Shown here: positions 1 to 11,736 of the stretch, one piece after another | Layout of the letters: each line of letters begins with the position of its first letter | Numbering within the stretch: the stretch's first letter is position 1 | Source: Distichodus sexfasciatus | Taxonomy: Eukaryota > Chordata > Actinopteri > Characiformes > Distichodontidae | Assembly: GCA_032718565.1 (NCBI GenBank) | Contig: JAVGVS010000241.1 | Span: 480,001 to 544,000 of the forward strand | Direction: 5' to 3' | Length of the DNA stretch: 64,000 nucleotides | The notes under the pieces: model-generated | Told to the model about the DNA's origin: nothing | Databases searched by the model: none | What the model saw: the letters and a program-made list of their open reading frames with translations, nothing else | Translations under genes and position numbers: made by a program

Positions 1-52
1 CCTCAGTGGTAGCTTTACCAGCCCTGGGATTCGAACCAGCGACCTCACCAAG
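1..52 (-). mobile_element. SINE-A head cut by the window edge
   Basis: CCTCAGTGGTAGCTTTACC and GGGATTCGAACCAGCGACC, the box B side of an inverted copy. Confidence 0.75.
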
Positions 53-140
53 TACTGCCAAGAACAAATAGCTAATCAACGCAAACTGAAATGAGTGAGG
101 TGTGTGTAGGGAAGAGCCTTACGTAGGTTTGGATACCTCC

Positions 141-612
141 TGGTACCAAACAGCTGACTTGCAGTTTTTGTGGGTATGGTTGGATATCAGTTGGGTGAAG
201 GTGGACCTCAGGTTTTAATGGCAAAAAATATTTTTTTAAAAGTCAGTGTGGTTGCTCTGGGGCCTAATGGTGCTAGCGTTGAAGCTAAAATCCCACCAAT
301 AACCCCTCCATACATGGGTAAGTGTTCCTCTTCTACCCCCGCAACATCTAACCAATATTTAACTGCCAGAGTTTCATGATCCCAGCAATTGCCAGTTCCG
401 ATATAACTTGTGGCGAGACGCTCCATTTGGAACATATGGACTGTGTGGAGTAAAGTGACGTTCTCCAACCGGCTCATCTGAAGAGAGCCTCCAAGGCTAG
501 TTAAGCTAGCAGGAAAGATTAATCTTCCTCTAATGAAACTCTCACTCAGGCCACCTGCTGCACTCCTCCCCTCTCCTCTCACATGCAAATCTGTCCAGAT
601 TTCACCATCCAT
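141..612 (-). other. ORF-like stretch, unidentified
   Basis: The minus strand has an open frame of 134 codons (208-612) with ordinary, not low-complexity, composition; it contains a hydrophobic GVIGGILAS run near its C-terminus. I do not recognise it. It has no splice context matching erbb4 phase and lies beside a SINE end, so a decayed mobile element or retrocopy is as likely as anything. Confidence 0.25.
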
Positions 613-848
613 CAGAGAAAAAATTCTAAATTGTTTCGGCAGACGTCCGCTCTTGTTACAAACTCCTTCCTGCAGCCCCCAAAATGGAAGGCCGTGTACG
701 ACTCAGGACTTTTCAATTAGATCCTACCGGGGTTTCATTTATTTTGAGTCATCACTGCTGAGAAGAGCCTGGGAGAAAGAAAAGCGCAATTTTTTTGTGT
801 CACCATTTTACGTGTGGTTTGCTATTATGGGCCTTATGCATTAGTTGT

Positions 849-995
849 CACTATTTGGGGGTGCGTTTCCCAAACGCATAGTTGCTAACTACATTAGCAA
901 CTAACATAGTATACATTAGCAACTAACATAGTGTTGCTAACATAGTTAGCGATACGTTAGCAACTATGCTTTTGGGAAATGCACCCCAAAATAGT
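849..995. mobile_element. short palindromic element (MITE-like)
   Basis: The ends are inverted copies: GGGGTGCGTTTCCCAAA on the left and TTTGGGAAATGCACCCC on the right. The inverted repeat extends into ACTATTT/AAATAGT. The interior is repeats of a GTTAGCAAC-like unit. A relative is at 61203-61334. Confidence 0.7.
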
Positions 996-2728
996 AACCT
1001 TGCAGATTACGAGAAACCTCTCTGTCTGTGGTCACTTTTTACACAAATACTTTCAAGTGACGTTTTACAGTAGATGTCTGCAGGACCTCCCCCACATCTC
1101 TGCACCCAATGTCCACCGGATCTGCAAGTGGTCAACAACACCAGACAGCAGACTGGACAAAGGTTTCGGGTTATATGCCTCCTCTTACATTGACAACTAT
1201 GAGGTTAAGTTGTTATCAGCTAGCTAACTTACCTCAGCTAACGTTACCTGAGTTCCGTGGGTTGGTAAGAAAACATCTCTGGTAACTTTTCTGGTATTTT
1301 TTTCTGATTTACGTCAATTATGTAGTTTGTCACAATCAACCAAGCACACCTTAAGTTATCCTAGCTGTACTGTTTTTACCGTAAAAAGTACTTTTGAGCT
1401 GACACAAGTGTGTCGATATAGTAAGTTTACCTCATCAAGTTAGCCTGTTAACGCTAACTAATCGTAACGCCGGCTGGCAGAGGCTGGTGTTATTGAGCTT
1501 TTGTTGTCACTCATTTTTCACTAGTATCAAACAAAGACAGGATTACTGTATTTCAGCACTCTCCATATGATTATGATTTTGAAAAAATTACAAATAAAAT
1601 AAATAAAACACAGAGAATAATACTATTATCAACTTAAGAAATTTATGAACTTTTTTTAAATATATATTTTTTCACCTCTGACTGACCGGGAAGACCACTG
1701 TCATTCACCAGACACATATCAAAGTGAAAAGTGGAAGTATTTAACTCTGTTTTCCGTTGGACGTTCCGCATATGGCCCGTTTTCACAGCTTTGGTTCCTA
1801 AAATTATTTGGACAAGCTGTTTGGGCTTTTGCTGGCTCTCAGAACTATGTATTACTTTTGCATTACTTTCAGTAAAGTATTAAATAGTGGAAAATCGCCA
1901 TTGTTAAAAACCTGAACTCGAAAAGTAGCAGCTCTGCCACTTTTAAGCCCCCGAGCAAGGCCCTTAACCCCGGCTTGCTCCAGGTAGACTGTCCCTGCCA
2001 TTATAAATGTTAAATGATGTAAATGTAATGCATCTTTTTTATTCAATTTTTTAAAATAATCCACCTCTGAAGGGACCAGAACCAGGTAAATCTCTGGCAG
2101 TTGAACGCTACAGCCCAAACCTCATAAATGATCTGACAAAATCATTCGGAAAGCTACCAACGTTGCACTCTGACCTCCAACACCTCGAAACTAGGGAAGT
2201 TTTGGATGGAATCCAGGGAAAACTTTTGCTGACTCTGTGCCTTGAGACCGTCCAGCCTTGCTTACTGGGATTTTTAGACCTCAGCTAGAATCCTTTGAGC
2301 TTAAAGTCTCAGTAAAACATCCAACTTTCTGCCCCAGGGGTGGTCAATAAATGTTTCAATGCACCGGTCAAAGGTCGAAGAACAGCATTCGCAGCACGAC
2401 GGCAGATTTTGGAAGTGAAGAGGAATTTAGAAAAGGCCGGGAGCTGTGGAAATACTTTGTCTGGAAGCGTGTGTTTTGTGGAAGGCCATGTGATTGGACC
2501 ACACAAGGTTAAATAATCTCAGACTTTAAAGGAACAGTACAGGGTCTGATTACTGAGATACACACTCGCTACTTGCTGCTCCTCGGTGGGCTCTGAGGTC
2601 GATGAAGGAGCATCGAGGTGGACGTGACCCACCCCCGAAAGCATCACACACAAGGACACACACTGACACAAAGCTTTGAGCTTTGCAGCAAGTCCTCACG
2701 ATCCCGTCTGTAACACGATGCACCGGCC

Positions 2729-2732
<4 letters not shown>

Positions 2733-2765
<33 letters not shown>
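2733..2765 (+). repeat. (AC)n microsatellite
   Basis: About 16 uninterrupted AC units. Confidence 0.95.
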
Positions 2766-2766
<1 letters not shown>

Positions 2767-3225
2767 CCTCTCCCAGCATTAAAGGTGAATTTCCTCCAGG
2801 CCCTTTTCCTTTCTGGTTGTTCAGATTGCACTGCACTTTTCAGACGAGTTACATCAGTCCGGCTGCGGTTAGAATGTTAAAAAATGTGGAAAGGTTATGG
2901 AGTCGGTTTAGCCATGGCAACAGAAATACAATAGCAGTGTGTGTGTTTGTGTGGGTTGGTGGTTGTGTGCTAGTATTTCTGACCTAGACTTAATTTAGGG
3001 GCAAATTCTGTGGGACCTAACTTTGGGGGAGATGAAATGGCACTGTTTTCTGCGCTGTGCTAATAAATATTTTGCATTAAAATACATTTAAGGAAAGTAA
3101 AACATTTAATTTCAATTACTGAGGCTATAGTTAGGGGCTTGCATAGACTTATTTAGCTAAAATAATCATTATATCAGGGTTTTCAACTGGTTCTGTAGAC
3201 CAGAGACCACCATTCAGACTAAGCA

Positions 3226-3815
3226 TTAGGGGTGTTGATATGAATCGCATAATCGATGCATCATGATGCTGGCGTGAACGATTCTGTATCGATGCAATGG
3301 CAGAACATAATCGATTATCATAACAGAGGTTTTCAACCAGCGGTCCGCTGCCCCCTAGTGCTCTGTGGCGGCATTGCAGGTAGTCTGTGACAGTCCCGTT
3401 TCACTACTGAAATCACTTTCAAATATTATTCCTTTTTTCATTTTTTTAAAACATTTTCAGATGATTTTGGCTTCTTTATGAATAATGAATTTAATGCAAA
3501 TATCTAAAAATTAATACAAAATATACTCTCTGCCACACTCCTACTGCTTAGTCTGAGTTGTAGTGCCTGGGACAGAAGCAGTTGAAACCCCTGGATTATA
3601 TCATAATGACATTGCTTGGTGATTGTCTGGCTATGGCATAAATATTCAAGTTAAAATGAACATTTCAGTAGCAACTATGGCTGCACGATATGCGTGCAAT
3701 GTAAAGTAATTGATGACATGCATCGTGATGCATCAAGATATCGTATCCAATCGAAGACCAAAATAATCATAATCGAATCAAATCAGGAAACCAGTGAAGG
3801 TTCACAACTCTACCA
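3226..3815. mobile_element. AATCGAT-type dispersed element
   Basis: Begins with AGGGGTGTTGATATGAATCG and ends with AATCGAATCAGG then TTCACAACTCTA. The same order of segments (CGATTCTGTATCGATGCAA, then TTTTCAAC, then the GGCATTGCAGG motif, then ATGAATAATGAATTTAATGC) recurs at 41773-42358 and 48244-49095. Non-coding; consistent with a short DNA transposon. Confidence 0.65.
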
Positions 3816-4698
3816 AGTATGCTTAGTTTTCTATAATTAAAAAATATATATTTGTATTAAATTCATTATTCATAAAGATGCCCAAATCAGCTGGAAATGC
3901 TTTGAACCCTTCCAACTGCCTCTTTGATAAGTGAACTTGTGTCTGTGTGTCTAGGGGGAAAAGGTTTGTAGGTATGTGTGAGGAAGACATGGCTCTGTGT
4001 GTGTGTGTGTGTGTGCCATATTGCCATATTATCATGCTTTCACACAAGGCTTGTTTACTGTTATCTTGAAGACCTCCATGCATGAGTAGACTAGAGAATG
4101 TCCACGGGCGCACACATTCTCCCTCACACACACGCACTCTGCCTCGTAACACGACTAGAATTAAACCCAGACCTCCCTGGGCAGTTTAGCAAACAGCCGT
4201 CTGCGTAATTCTTATTTTCCTCCTAAACTGGACTCTAAATCAACAAACCCCCTCCTCGCCTTCTCTCTCTCTCATTCTCACTGGAGGCTCGGGTCAGAAT
4301 TAGCCAGCGTAAGCAACTCTCGCCTCACATTAATGGCAAGCGAAGTCAATCCCACAACAGCAAAAGTACATTTCAGCCGGGGATTTGATTAATCACTGGA
4401 GAACGCTGCTCACATTCAGACACCGCCGCCGCTCAGAGCCGAGTGAGACCGAGAGGGCACGAGCGCGCCAAAACAAACCAGCCCACATCACGCTGAGAAT
4501 TTAGTGCCTTGACCAAAAAACACCTCCATTAAAAGAGTTGTCAATAAAAAGCCTAAAATTGTGTTTGAGTCCCTGCTGATAAATCAGCAACGCTTTTAGA
4601 ATGGTTCATGATGTCACTTGCAGGTTTGATGCTGGTCGAGAGGTCAAAATACAGCCTCAACCGCAATGCATCCTTCACAAAAGCAGCTTGATTGGTTT

Positions 4699-5453
4699 TA
4701 GACGAGACTAAACAAGAAGAGACAAATAGACAAGACAAGAAAAAACAAGACAAGACAAGACTAGACGAGGCAAAACTAGACTAGACTAGGCAAGACAAGA
4801 CAGTACTAGATAAGACCAAGTCAGACATAACCAGACCAGAAATAGACAAGACAAGATTAGACTAGATTATACTAGAGTAGGCAATGCAAATCAAGACTAG
4901 ACTAGACTAGGCTATACTAGACCAGACATGGCTAGATAAGACCAGACCGGACAAGACAAGATTAGACAAGGCAGGACAATGCAAGACAAGACTAGACTAT
5001 GCAAGGCAAGACTAGACTAGAAAAAACAAGACAAGGAAAAACTAGACTAGACTAGGCAGGACAAGCCAGTATTAGACAAGACAAAGCCAGACAAGAAAAG
5101 ACAAGACCAGACTAGACTAGAATAGACTAGGTAAAACAAGGCAAGGCAAGACTAGACTAGAAAAAACAAGACTAGACTAGACAAGGCTAGGCAAGACTAG
5201 ACTAGATGAGGCAGGACAAGACATTATTACACAAGACTAAGCAAGACAAAAGCTGACAATAAAAGAAAAGACAAGACAGGGTTAGACTACACTAGATTAG
5301 ACTAGACTAGACTAGACTAGACTAGACTAGACTAGACTAGACAAGGTAAGGCAAGACTAGACTAGAGTAGACTAGATGAGGCAAGGCAGGACAAGACAAT
5401 AGCAGACAGGAAAAGACTAGGCAATACTAAGCCAGACAAGACTAGACTAGAAT
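4699..5453. repeat. pentanucleotide array (AGACT/AGACA)n
   Basis: About 750 bp of degenerate five-base units (AGACT, AGACA, AGGCA) with a perfect run of AGACT units around 5300-5340. Both ends fade into unique sequence. Confidence 0.9.
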
Positions 5454-6349
5454 TACTGTAAATTTGAAGTGTAGTCCCTGAAATGTGCCTATATTTTCTC
5501 AACATAAAGCAAAAGATGCCTTATTAATGAATATTATGCATGGATTTAGAGTCACAGATTTCATAAATTTTACACACCAGTTCTGAACTGAATTAAATCA
5601 AAGAATTACACAATTCAAGTGGACGAAGCACGAAAGAGTAAAGCTGTTGATTTGATAAAATGTAGAGATAATGTTATGCTATTATGGCTATGAGTATTAT
5701 GGTAATTGTTATACTTTTTGTTTGTTCTCTTTTTCTCCTCTTTCCCTATTTAGTCATTCAGACCTTTATCTTTGTTCTCTAACTTTTATCTCCTTAAGTT
5801 GCTTCTAATTTTTCTAGTTTAGGGCTAATAAAGGTATTCAGATGGTGAACATACTGTACATTTATTTGTTAGCAAATAATCTTGAGTTTATTTTTTAGTA
5901 AATATTAAGTGAGGAAAATGCAAATGTAGACGCTAGTGTATATGTGTGTGGTACCCCGATGTTGCATTATTAAAGTTAATAATTACACCAATCTCATTGT
6001 AACGTTTAATTCCAGTTTAATTGTTTGCCGATCACAAAGCAATATAAACATTTTACTTTAATTGAATGAGAAGAACTTTGTTATTGGAGAGTACAGTGGC
6101 AAGTTACAGTCATTAGGACCGCATAGTTATTGCTAGATTCATTGCTCTCCCTGCTGCTGAGGTTGCTAAAACGGTTTAAAGCGAGCACTATCACTCGTGT
6201 GCGCCATCAGAGACGCGTGTTAAACGAGTAATCAGAAACTGAGTGAGACGTTATGAGTGAAGAACGTGAGTGAACATGTACGCAACATCTACTGATGTAA
6301 AATTTGTTTTGGGAATTTTAGGGCACCAAATGCATCAGCAGAGCAGCAG

Positions 6350-6525
6350 TGTACCTCAGTGGTTCACGTCCTGGAGCGGTAAAAGGTACCACTGAGGTAC
6401 CCATTAGCAAGGTACCGTCTGCCAAAAAGCTACCTATTGCACCTTCACAGATGGGTCAAATCCATGGGTGCTGTGTTCACAATGATAAAAAATAACCACT
6501 CACCCACTCATCACTCACTGTGTTG
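6350..6525 (+). mobile_element. SINE-A fragment
   Basis: Lacks the tRNA-like head. It keeps GGTACCACTGAGGTAC, the GATGGGTCAAATCCA segment and the TGTTCACAATGATAAAA tail. It lies only about 40 bp beyond the donor of exon 14 in the genome. Confidence 0.7.
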
Positions 6526-6566
6526 AGTTTTCCAGTGCTGCGTACGAAGGAGTGACAAAAACTTAC

Positions 6567-6660
6567 CGGCCCTGTGCACGTTAAACCGTCGTCCTCTGCT
6601 CTCTCACACTCAGGGTCACATTCCACACACACAGAGCCGTTAGCAAACTCCCTCACGTCC
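6567..6660 (-). CDS. erbb4: erbb4 exon 14 (domain IV)
   Basis: 94 nt against 91 in human, i.e. one extra codon in the acidic region before LTC. REFANGSVCVECDPEC and TCTGP are clear domain IV sequence; NGS is a sequon. It starts by completing a Gly codon and ends in phase 0. Acceptor is tcttgcag behind a pyrimidine tract; donor is gtaagt. This is the last erbb4 exon visible. Confidence 0.96.
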
Positions 6661-6706
6661 CTGCAAGAGACAGAGTGGAAAGACGGAAAAAGAGAGGGCG
6701 AGAGAG

Positions 6707-6713
6707 ATTAGTA
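6707..6713 (-). promoter_or_regulatory. putative branch point of intron 13
   Basis: The minus strand reads TACTAAT, the ideal branch-point heptamer, about 50 nt before the exon 14 acceptor. An uninterrupted pyrimidine-rich tract lies between them. The spacing is somewhat long but normal. Confidence 0.5.
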
Positions 6714-7355
6714 TATTAGCACTTTTATATATAACATATACTGTATATAACATATAACAATACTCTTGAAAAAATCACTCCAAATAATTTGGACCAATTT
6801 TAACAACTTGTTCATTTGTTGTTAACTTGTTCCAGTGCACACACACATTTAGGGTTGTGTCTGAACCAAATGTTGCTAAAAAATAGTTGTTGCAAAATGT
6901 GCCTGGTCTTAAAAAGGGTTGCAATTATTCTCTTAATTAAAGTGAAGGCTGCGTTTTGGGCATAACATGCAATAAACCAGCCAGAGTGTCATTTCCTGTT
7001 CCCTTTTAAAGTCAGGAGTGCTTTTATTGCTATAATAATGGCACATTTGCTAGGTAAAAGCAACACTTTTTCTCAGGGGGGAAAGCAAACTGCACATGTG
7101 CAAAGTGAAAACGTGAACTAATGGTCTACAGCAGTAGCAGGGGTCCATCTAGCAATACTTCATAAATGTGCCTATAGTACTGTGCGAAAGTCTTGAGTCG
7201 CCCTTCATTTCTTCATACACTATACTGCCAAAAGAAGTGGGACCCCACTCCAAATCACAGAATTCAGGTGAGTTCCAATGGGGGTTGTTTTTCAGAGGTT
7301 GGGTTTGGCGCCTTAGTTCCAGTGAAAGGAACTCTAATGCTTCAGCATACCAAGA

Positions 7356-7472
7356 GGCAGTTGGTGGCGTAACGGTTAGGGTGTTGGCCCCGTGATCAGA
7401 AGATTGCAGGCTCGAATGCAGGACCGGTTAAATTACCATTGAGGTACTCATGAGCAAGGTACCGCCCCCAAG
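7356..7472 (+). mobile_element. SINE-A head inside the Tc1 remnant
   Basis: Starts GGCAGTTGGTGGCGTAACGG (box A-like) and has GGCTCGAATGC (box B-like). It breaks off at GTACCGCCCCCAAG. Confidence 0.8.
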
Positions 7473-7499
7473 AAACAAAGTTGGGAGCATGAAATCGTC

Positions 7500-7757
7500 C
7501 AAAAAGTTTCTTTGAAATCGCTAGGTTAGCCAACAAGATGGAGAGAAATCGCATTCTAGCACTACCTAATAGATTTGAAACAGATCCTTACATGTCTTAA
7601 GACAAGACTGGGTGCATGAAATAAACAATGCAAGTAAACAGTACTCGGGAGAGTACTACCAATTTACATGTCCCACCTCTTACTCGATTTTGATTGGCTA
7701 GTAAGAGGCAAGTCTCCACTCCTCTTTTTTTCTGCTAAACCACATGTTGGTGGACAC
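7500..7757 (-). mobile_element. GGGCCTGTGTCC-family element inside the Tc1 remnant
   Basis: Contains ATCGCTAGGTTAGCCAACAA, then CGATTTTGATTGGCTAG, and ends TTGGTGGACACAGGCCCTTA, matching the elements at 35784-36248 and 46407-46895 in reverse. Confidence 0.65.
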
Positions 7758-8296
7758 AGGCCCTTAGAGCGGAGACTGTGAGCCAGGCCTTCTCATCCAA
7801 GATCAGTGGCTGACCTCACAAATGCTCTTTTAGAAGACCAATGGTCAACAATTCCCACAAACACACTCCTAGACCTTGTGGAAAGCGTTCCTAGAAGAGT
7901 TGAAGCTGTTACAGCTGTAGAGGGTGGGCCAACTCCAGATTAAAGCCTATGGATTAAGAGATTCATGTTCATGTGTGTATGTGTAAGGGCAGGTGTCCCA
8001 ATAGTTCTGTCAATTTAGTGTATTTTGCTAGGAAAATAAGTACAGTGATTTATTTCAACATGTGCAAACATACATGTAAACACTGTTCCTCAAGACTACA
8101 TTAAAGAATGTAAGACAGGCTGACTCTTTGGAGCACAATGTGAAGATATGAGGGATGGCTCAAGACTTTTGCACATGAGTTAAATATTGCTAGGTGACTG
8201 GGTTTGTCAGTCAAAACCAAAACAGTTTTGTGCTCCCTTAAAATTGCAATGTGCCAAACATTGAAACCGACACCTCATAAGAAAGTAATTTGCTAG

Positions 8297-8468
8297 GGGG
8301 GTGGTGGTGGTCTAATGGTTAAAATCCTCACATCTGGACCAAGAGGTCATGGGTTCGAATCCTACCTCCAACACTACCATCACTGGGTTCCTGAGCAAGA
8401 CCCTTAACCCGAAATTGCTCCAGGGAGACTGGAAAATGGAAGTCACTCTGCATAAGAACTAAAATGTC
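8297..8468 (+). mobile_element. SINE-B, tRNA-derived
   Basis: A second SINE family. The head GTGGTCTAATGGTTA is box A-like and GGGTTCGAATCC is box B-like. The body has CTGAGCAAGACCCTTAACCC and a tail with GGATAA/CATAAG. The head is tRNA-like but no full cloverleaf tRNA gene is implied. Confidence 0.75.
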
Positions 8469-9029
8469 ATAAATGAAGTTAAGCTAGACAGGTGCATGAT
8501 GGGAAAATTAACACTGAGTCAGTCTCAAACTAGCAATAACATTCACAGGTTCAATAACCTTCTGTCTAAGCTCAGAACATTATTATTAAAAAGAACGAAA
8601 AGGTATGTTATTGCTTCATTATGGAATTGTAGATTTCTACTGGTGTCTAACGCCACATTGAGACATAATTATTCTAGTAGAACAGACATATTATTATTAG
8701 GATACAGGTGATTCTGTACAGAGCTGAGACTAAACCTCAGCAAAGAGACTGTTAACACTTCAATACAAAAGAACAAACACTGAAAACACTCACAGTGTCT
8801 GGTCACTGCAGACTTCAGATCCAAATAGTGCATTTTACCACAAATAAACACAAGCAAGCTGCCACTGCTACAGACCAACAATTCATAAACTCCAATCAGG
8901 TAGCCCCCACAACACACACACACACACAGTCACAGTTCTGCAATCAGTCAGAGAACAGCGGCCAGACACACACCTTAATACAGACTAATAAAACCCATTC
9001 AGCTAACATCAGACTGTGACGTCCAGCAT

Positions 9030-10235
9030 GAGAGAGAGAGAGAGAGGAAGGGAGCGAGGGATATAGAGAGAAGGCAAGAGAGAGGTGGGGGTGATCTGGT
9101 AAAAAGAAGAAGACTTAGAAGGGAGTCATGTGAAAGCGGAAAGAAAGAGGAAAGGAGCGGAACGAAGAAGAGCGAGAGAAAGAAAGAGAGAGATGAAGAG
9201 CTAAGAGAATAAAGAGGAAGTTAAGGAGACAGTAAATGAACGTTTGTGACAATAAAGAGTGATGAATTGAATGGAAGAATGGAGGTAGGGGAGAGACGGA
9301 GGGAGGGGGAAAGAGAGAAAGGGGAGGCAGAGATAGGGAGATGGAGGGAGGGAGGTAGATAGAGAGAAGGAGAAGGGGAGATAGAAAGCAGGAGAGGAAG
9401 GGGGGGGCGGGAGGGAGGGAGACATAGAGCAAGGGAAGGAGAAGGCGTGAAGGAGGGAGGAAGGGTGAAAGAGAGAGATAGGGGAAAGAAAGGAGAAAGG
9501 GAAGGACGGAAGGAGATAGAGGGAGGGGGAGACAGAGAAGTAGGAGAGAATAGAGAAAGGGGGAGAGAGTGAGAAAGAGAAAGAGAGGAAGAGAGAGAGG
9601 GATGGAGATAGAGTGAAGGAGGGAGAGAGAGAGAGAGAGAGAGGGAAGGAACAGGGGAGGGGAGATATAGAGGGAGGGAGAGAGAGAGAGAGAGAGAGAG
9701 GGGAGGGAGGGAGGGAGAGAGAGAAAGAGGGAGAGGGAGGGAGAAAGGGAGGGATAGAGAGAGGGAGAGAGAGAGAGAAAGAGAGGGAGGGGAGAGCGAG
9801 AGAGAGGAGATAGAGGGGAGGAGGGGAGAGCAGAGAAGGAGGGAGGGATGGAGGAAGGAGAGAGAGAGGTGAGGGAGAGTGAGACTGAGAGGGACTGATG
9901 GAGGGAAAGAGGGAGGTAGAGAAAGGGAGGGATGAAGAGGAGAGAAAGAGGAGAGAGAGAGAGAGAGAGAGAGAAAGGAGGGATGAAGAGGAGAGAGAGA
10001 GAGAGAGAGAGAGGAGATAGAGGGGAGAGGGAGAGAGAGGGGAGAGGAGGGGATGGAGATAGAGGGAAAGAGGGAGAGAGGGGGATGGAGATAAAGGAGA
10101 GAGGGAAGAGAGGGGATGGAGATAAAGGGAAGGGGGGAGAGTAGAGAGGGGAGGGAGGATGGAGGGAGGGAGAGATGGAGGAAGGAGGGACGAGGGGAGA
10201 GAGAGAGGGGAGAGAGGGGAGAAAGGGAGGGATGG

Positions 10236-10271
<36 letters not shown>

Positions 10272-10276
10272 TAGAG

Positions 10277-10307
<31 letters not shown>

Positions 10308-10483
10308 AAGGGAGGGATGAAGAGAGAGAGAGAGAGAGAGATAGAGGGAGAGAGGGAGAGAGGGGGATGGAGATAGAGGGAAGGGGGGAGATAGAGAGGG
10401 AGGGAGGGATGGAGGAAGGGAGAGATGGAGGAAGGTAGGGACGAGGGGAGATATAGAGAGGGAGTGAGGGAGAGAGAGGGAGA
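9030..10483 (+). repeat. polypurine (GA/GGA)n block, 1.45 kb
   Basis: Nearly all purine on the plus strand, with GAGAGA, GGGAGG and GATAGAGG units and short interruptions near 9094-9130 and 9237-9275. The long open frames on the complementary strand (Ser/Leu/Pro only) are artefacts of this composition. Confidence 0.95.
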
Positions 10484-11462
10484 ACACTGTGGCAAGTCTA
10501 TCTGGACTGTAAGAGTGTACATGCAGGACTCCAGTGGTTAACACAATACACAACATGGGCGTGTGTGTGTGATACTGGGTGAGGGAGGTGAGGGGAGGCG
10601 GGGTCTATGTGTGGTTGGGGGCGGAGCCAACCTGCCATACCTCTCCACACCCGCCTCCCTCTTCTCCAACACGTAGGGCCTGGTCAACTGGGTGGGCTTA
10701 GAGCCAGCCAGTCTGCAAGACAAAGCAGTGACACACACACAAACACACACACACACACCTTGTAATGTTGCTTTAAATCTTGAACTTGGATATTGTTTCT
10801 AATGTACTACATAACATCAGAAAATGTCTAACTGTCCTGAGGCTTGAGACCTCACTTCTATTACACACACACACACACACACAAATCCAACGTAGATGGA
10901 GGGCAAGAAACAGACTTAAAGCAAAACACTGTCTAATAATATGAAGCCTCGTTCACACACGTCCCTCACTACAACCCAGCGTATTTAACCAAATTCCATT
11001 TACTCTTACACCAACTTCACATTCCTCTCACAACCATAATCCTACATCACAATCATAGAGCCATGCATCTTATATTAAAGTCCCTGAAGCTGAGATGTGC
11101 TTCTTCATCAGCACAACAGATTGCAGGTTAACACAGGCCCCAATCAAACATCATGACATATTTTGAGAGCACAAAGTCAGCCATTGAATTGTTGCTGATG
11201 TTTTGTAATGTAGTAGAGCTTTTATGCAGCTTTTATGCGCCGGGTTTTGGGAGCGGCTCACTCTCCAAAATGTCAACACAATCCTTCAAGTTGCTCTATT
11301 TTATTGGTTACAGTGTTATAAAGATACAATACATTGGACATGATATTTCACATACTATAGGAAAATCTCTGGGAGCCGGGATACTGATGGCTAACATGGA
11401 AAGAAGACATGGGTGGAGAATAAGTTTGGTTAGACTCCACATTTAGTCAATAGTCAGCTCAC

Positions 11463-11595
11463 CCCTGATGCAGGTTGCAGGACTCCACGCAAGTTCGCCC
11501 CCTACTGAAGAAGCGGCAGGATAAACACTGGTCCGGTCCCGGGCCCCAGCATCCAGCGTCCGAGCACAGCGGGTCACAGATCATCCGCTCCATGA
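11463..11595 (-). CDS. erbb4: erbb4 exon 13 (start of domain IV)
   Basis: 133 nt as in human, phase 1 in and 2 out. It encodes CWGPGPDQCLSCRFFSRGR and CVESCNL, the first cysteine modules of domain IV. GPGPDQCLSC points to ERBB4 rather than EGFR. Acceptor is tgtcctag and donor is gtgagc. Intact. Confidence 0.97.
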
Positions 11596-11736
11596 CTAGG
11601 ACAAAAACACAGACCACATTCTGGTTACACATAGTTGTAGAGTTCCGTTTTCCCATTAGCATTGCTTTTGAAAAAGGTTTTTGAAGTAGGTCTGGAAGTT
11701 GATCAAAAATGCATCAAAACCAACCAACAAGCTGAA

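Larger units (their letters stand above)
1..6566 (-). other. erbb4 intron 14 (partial)
   Basis: No further exon was found. It holds a SINE end at 1-52, an unidentified ORF-like stretch (141-612), a short palindromic element (849-995), an AATCGAT-type element (3226-3815), CA/GT repeats at 2733-2765 and 3996-4014, and a pentanucleotide array (4699-5453). Apparently unique DNA lies at 1000-1940, 2100-2700, 4150-4690 and 5455-6340. A partial SINE precedes exon 14. Confidence 0.85.
7215..8022 (+). mobile_element. Tc1/mariner-like element, decayed
   Basis: Ends CACTATACTGCCAAAAG and CAATTTAGTGTA resemble the inverted ends of fish Tc1-like elements. 7287-7353 translates to a transposase-like piece (SSSERNSNASAYQ), and 7766-7930 matches the distal transposase region. 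Most of the transposase is missing, and 7476-7507 is in inverted orientation. Confidence 0.75.
7177..8176. mobile_element. outer inverted-repeat element hosting a Tc1 remnant
   Basis: Left end GTGCGAAAGTCTTGAG and right end CTCAAGACTTTTGCAC are inverted copies. Between them, from about 7215 to 8022, a Tc1-like element has been inserted. Confidence 0.6.
6661..11462 (-). other. erbb4 intron 13
   Basis: Contains nested transposons at 7177-8176, a second-family SINE at 8297-8468 and the polypurine block 9030-10483. Short CA repeats lie at 10733-10758 and 10862-10882. AT-rich unique sequence without obvious features lies at 6720-7170, 8470-9020 and 10890-11460. Confidence 0.85.

Noticed and set aside
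1..6566. Search for erbb4 exon 15
   Set aside because: No cysteine-rich domain IV frame with phase 0 entry was seen; presumably beyond position 1.
9201..10556. Open frame of 451 codons on the minus strand
   Set aside because: Made only of Ser, Leu, Pro and a few others because it is the complement of a GA/GGA tract; overlapping frames look alike. Not a gene.
10538..10756. Minus-strand frame between exons 13 and 14, tested as a missed erbb4 exon
   Set aside because: No cysteine spacing of domain IV and no matching phase; exon 14 was found at 6567-6660 with correct phase.
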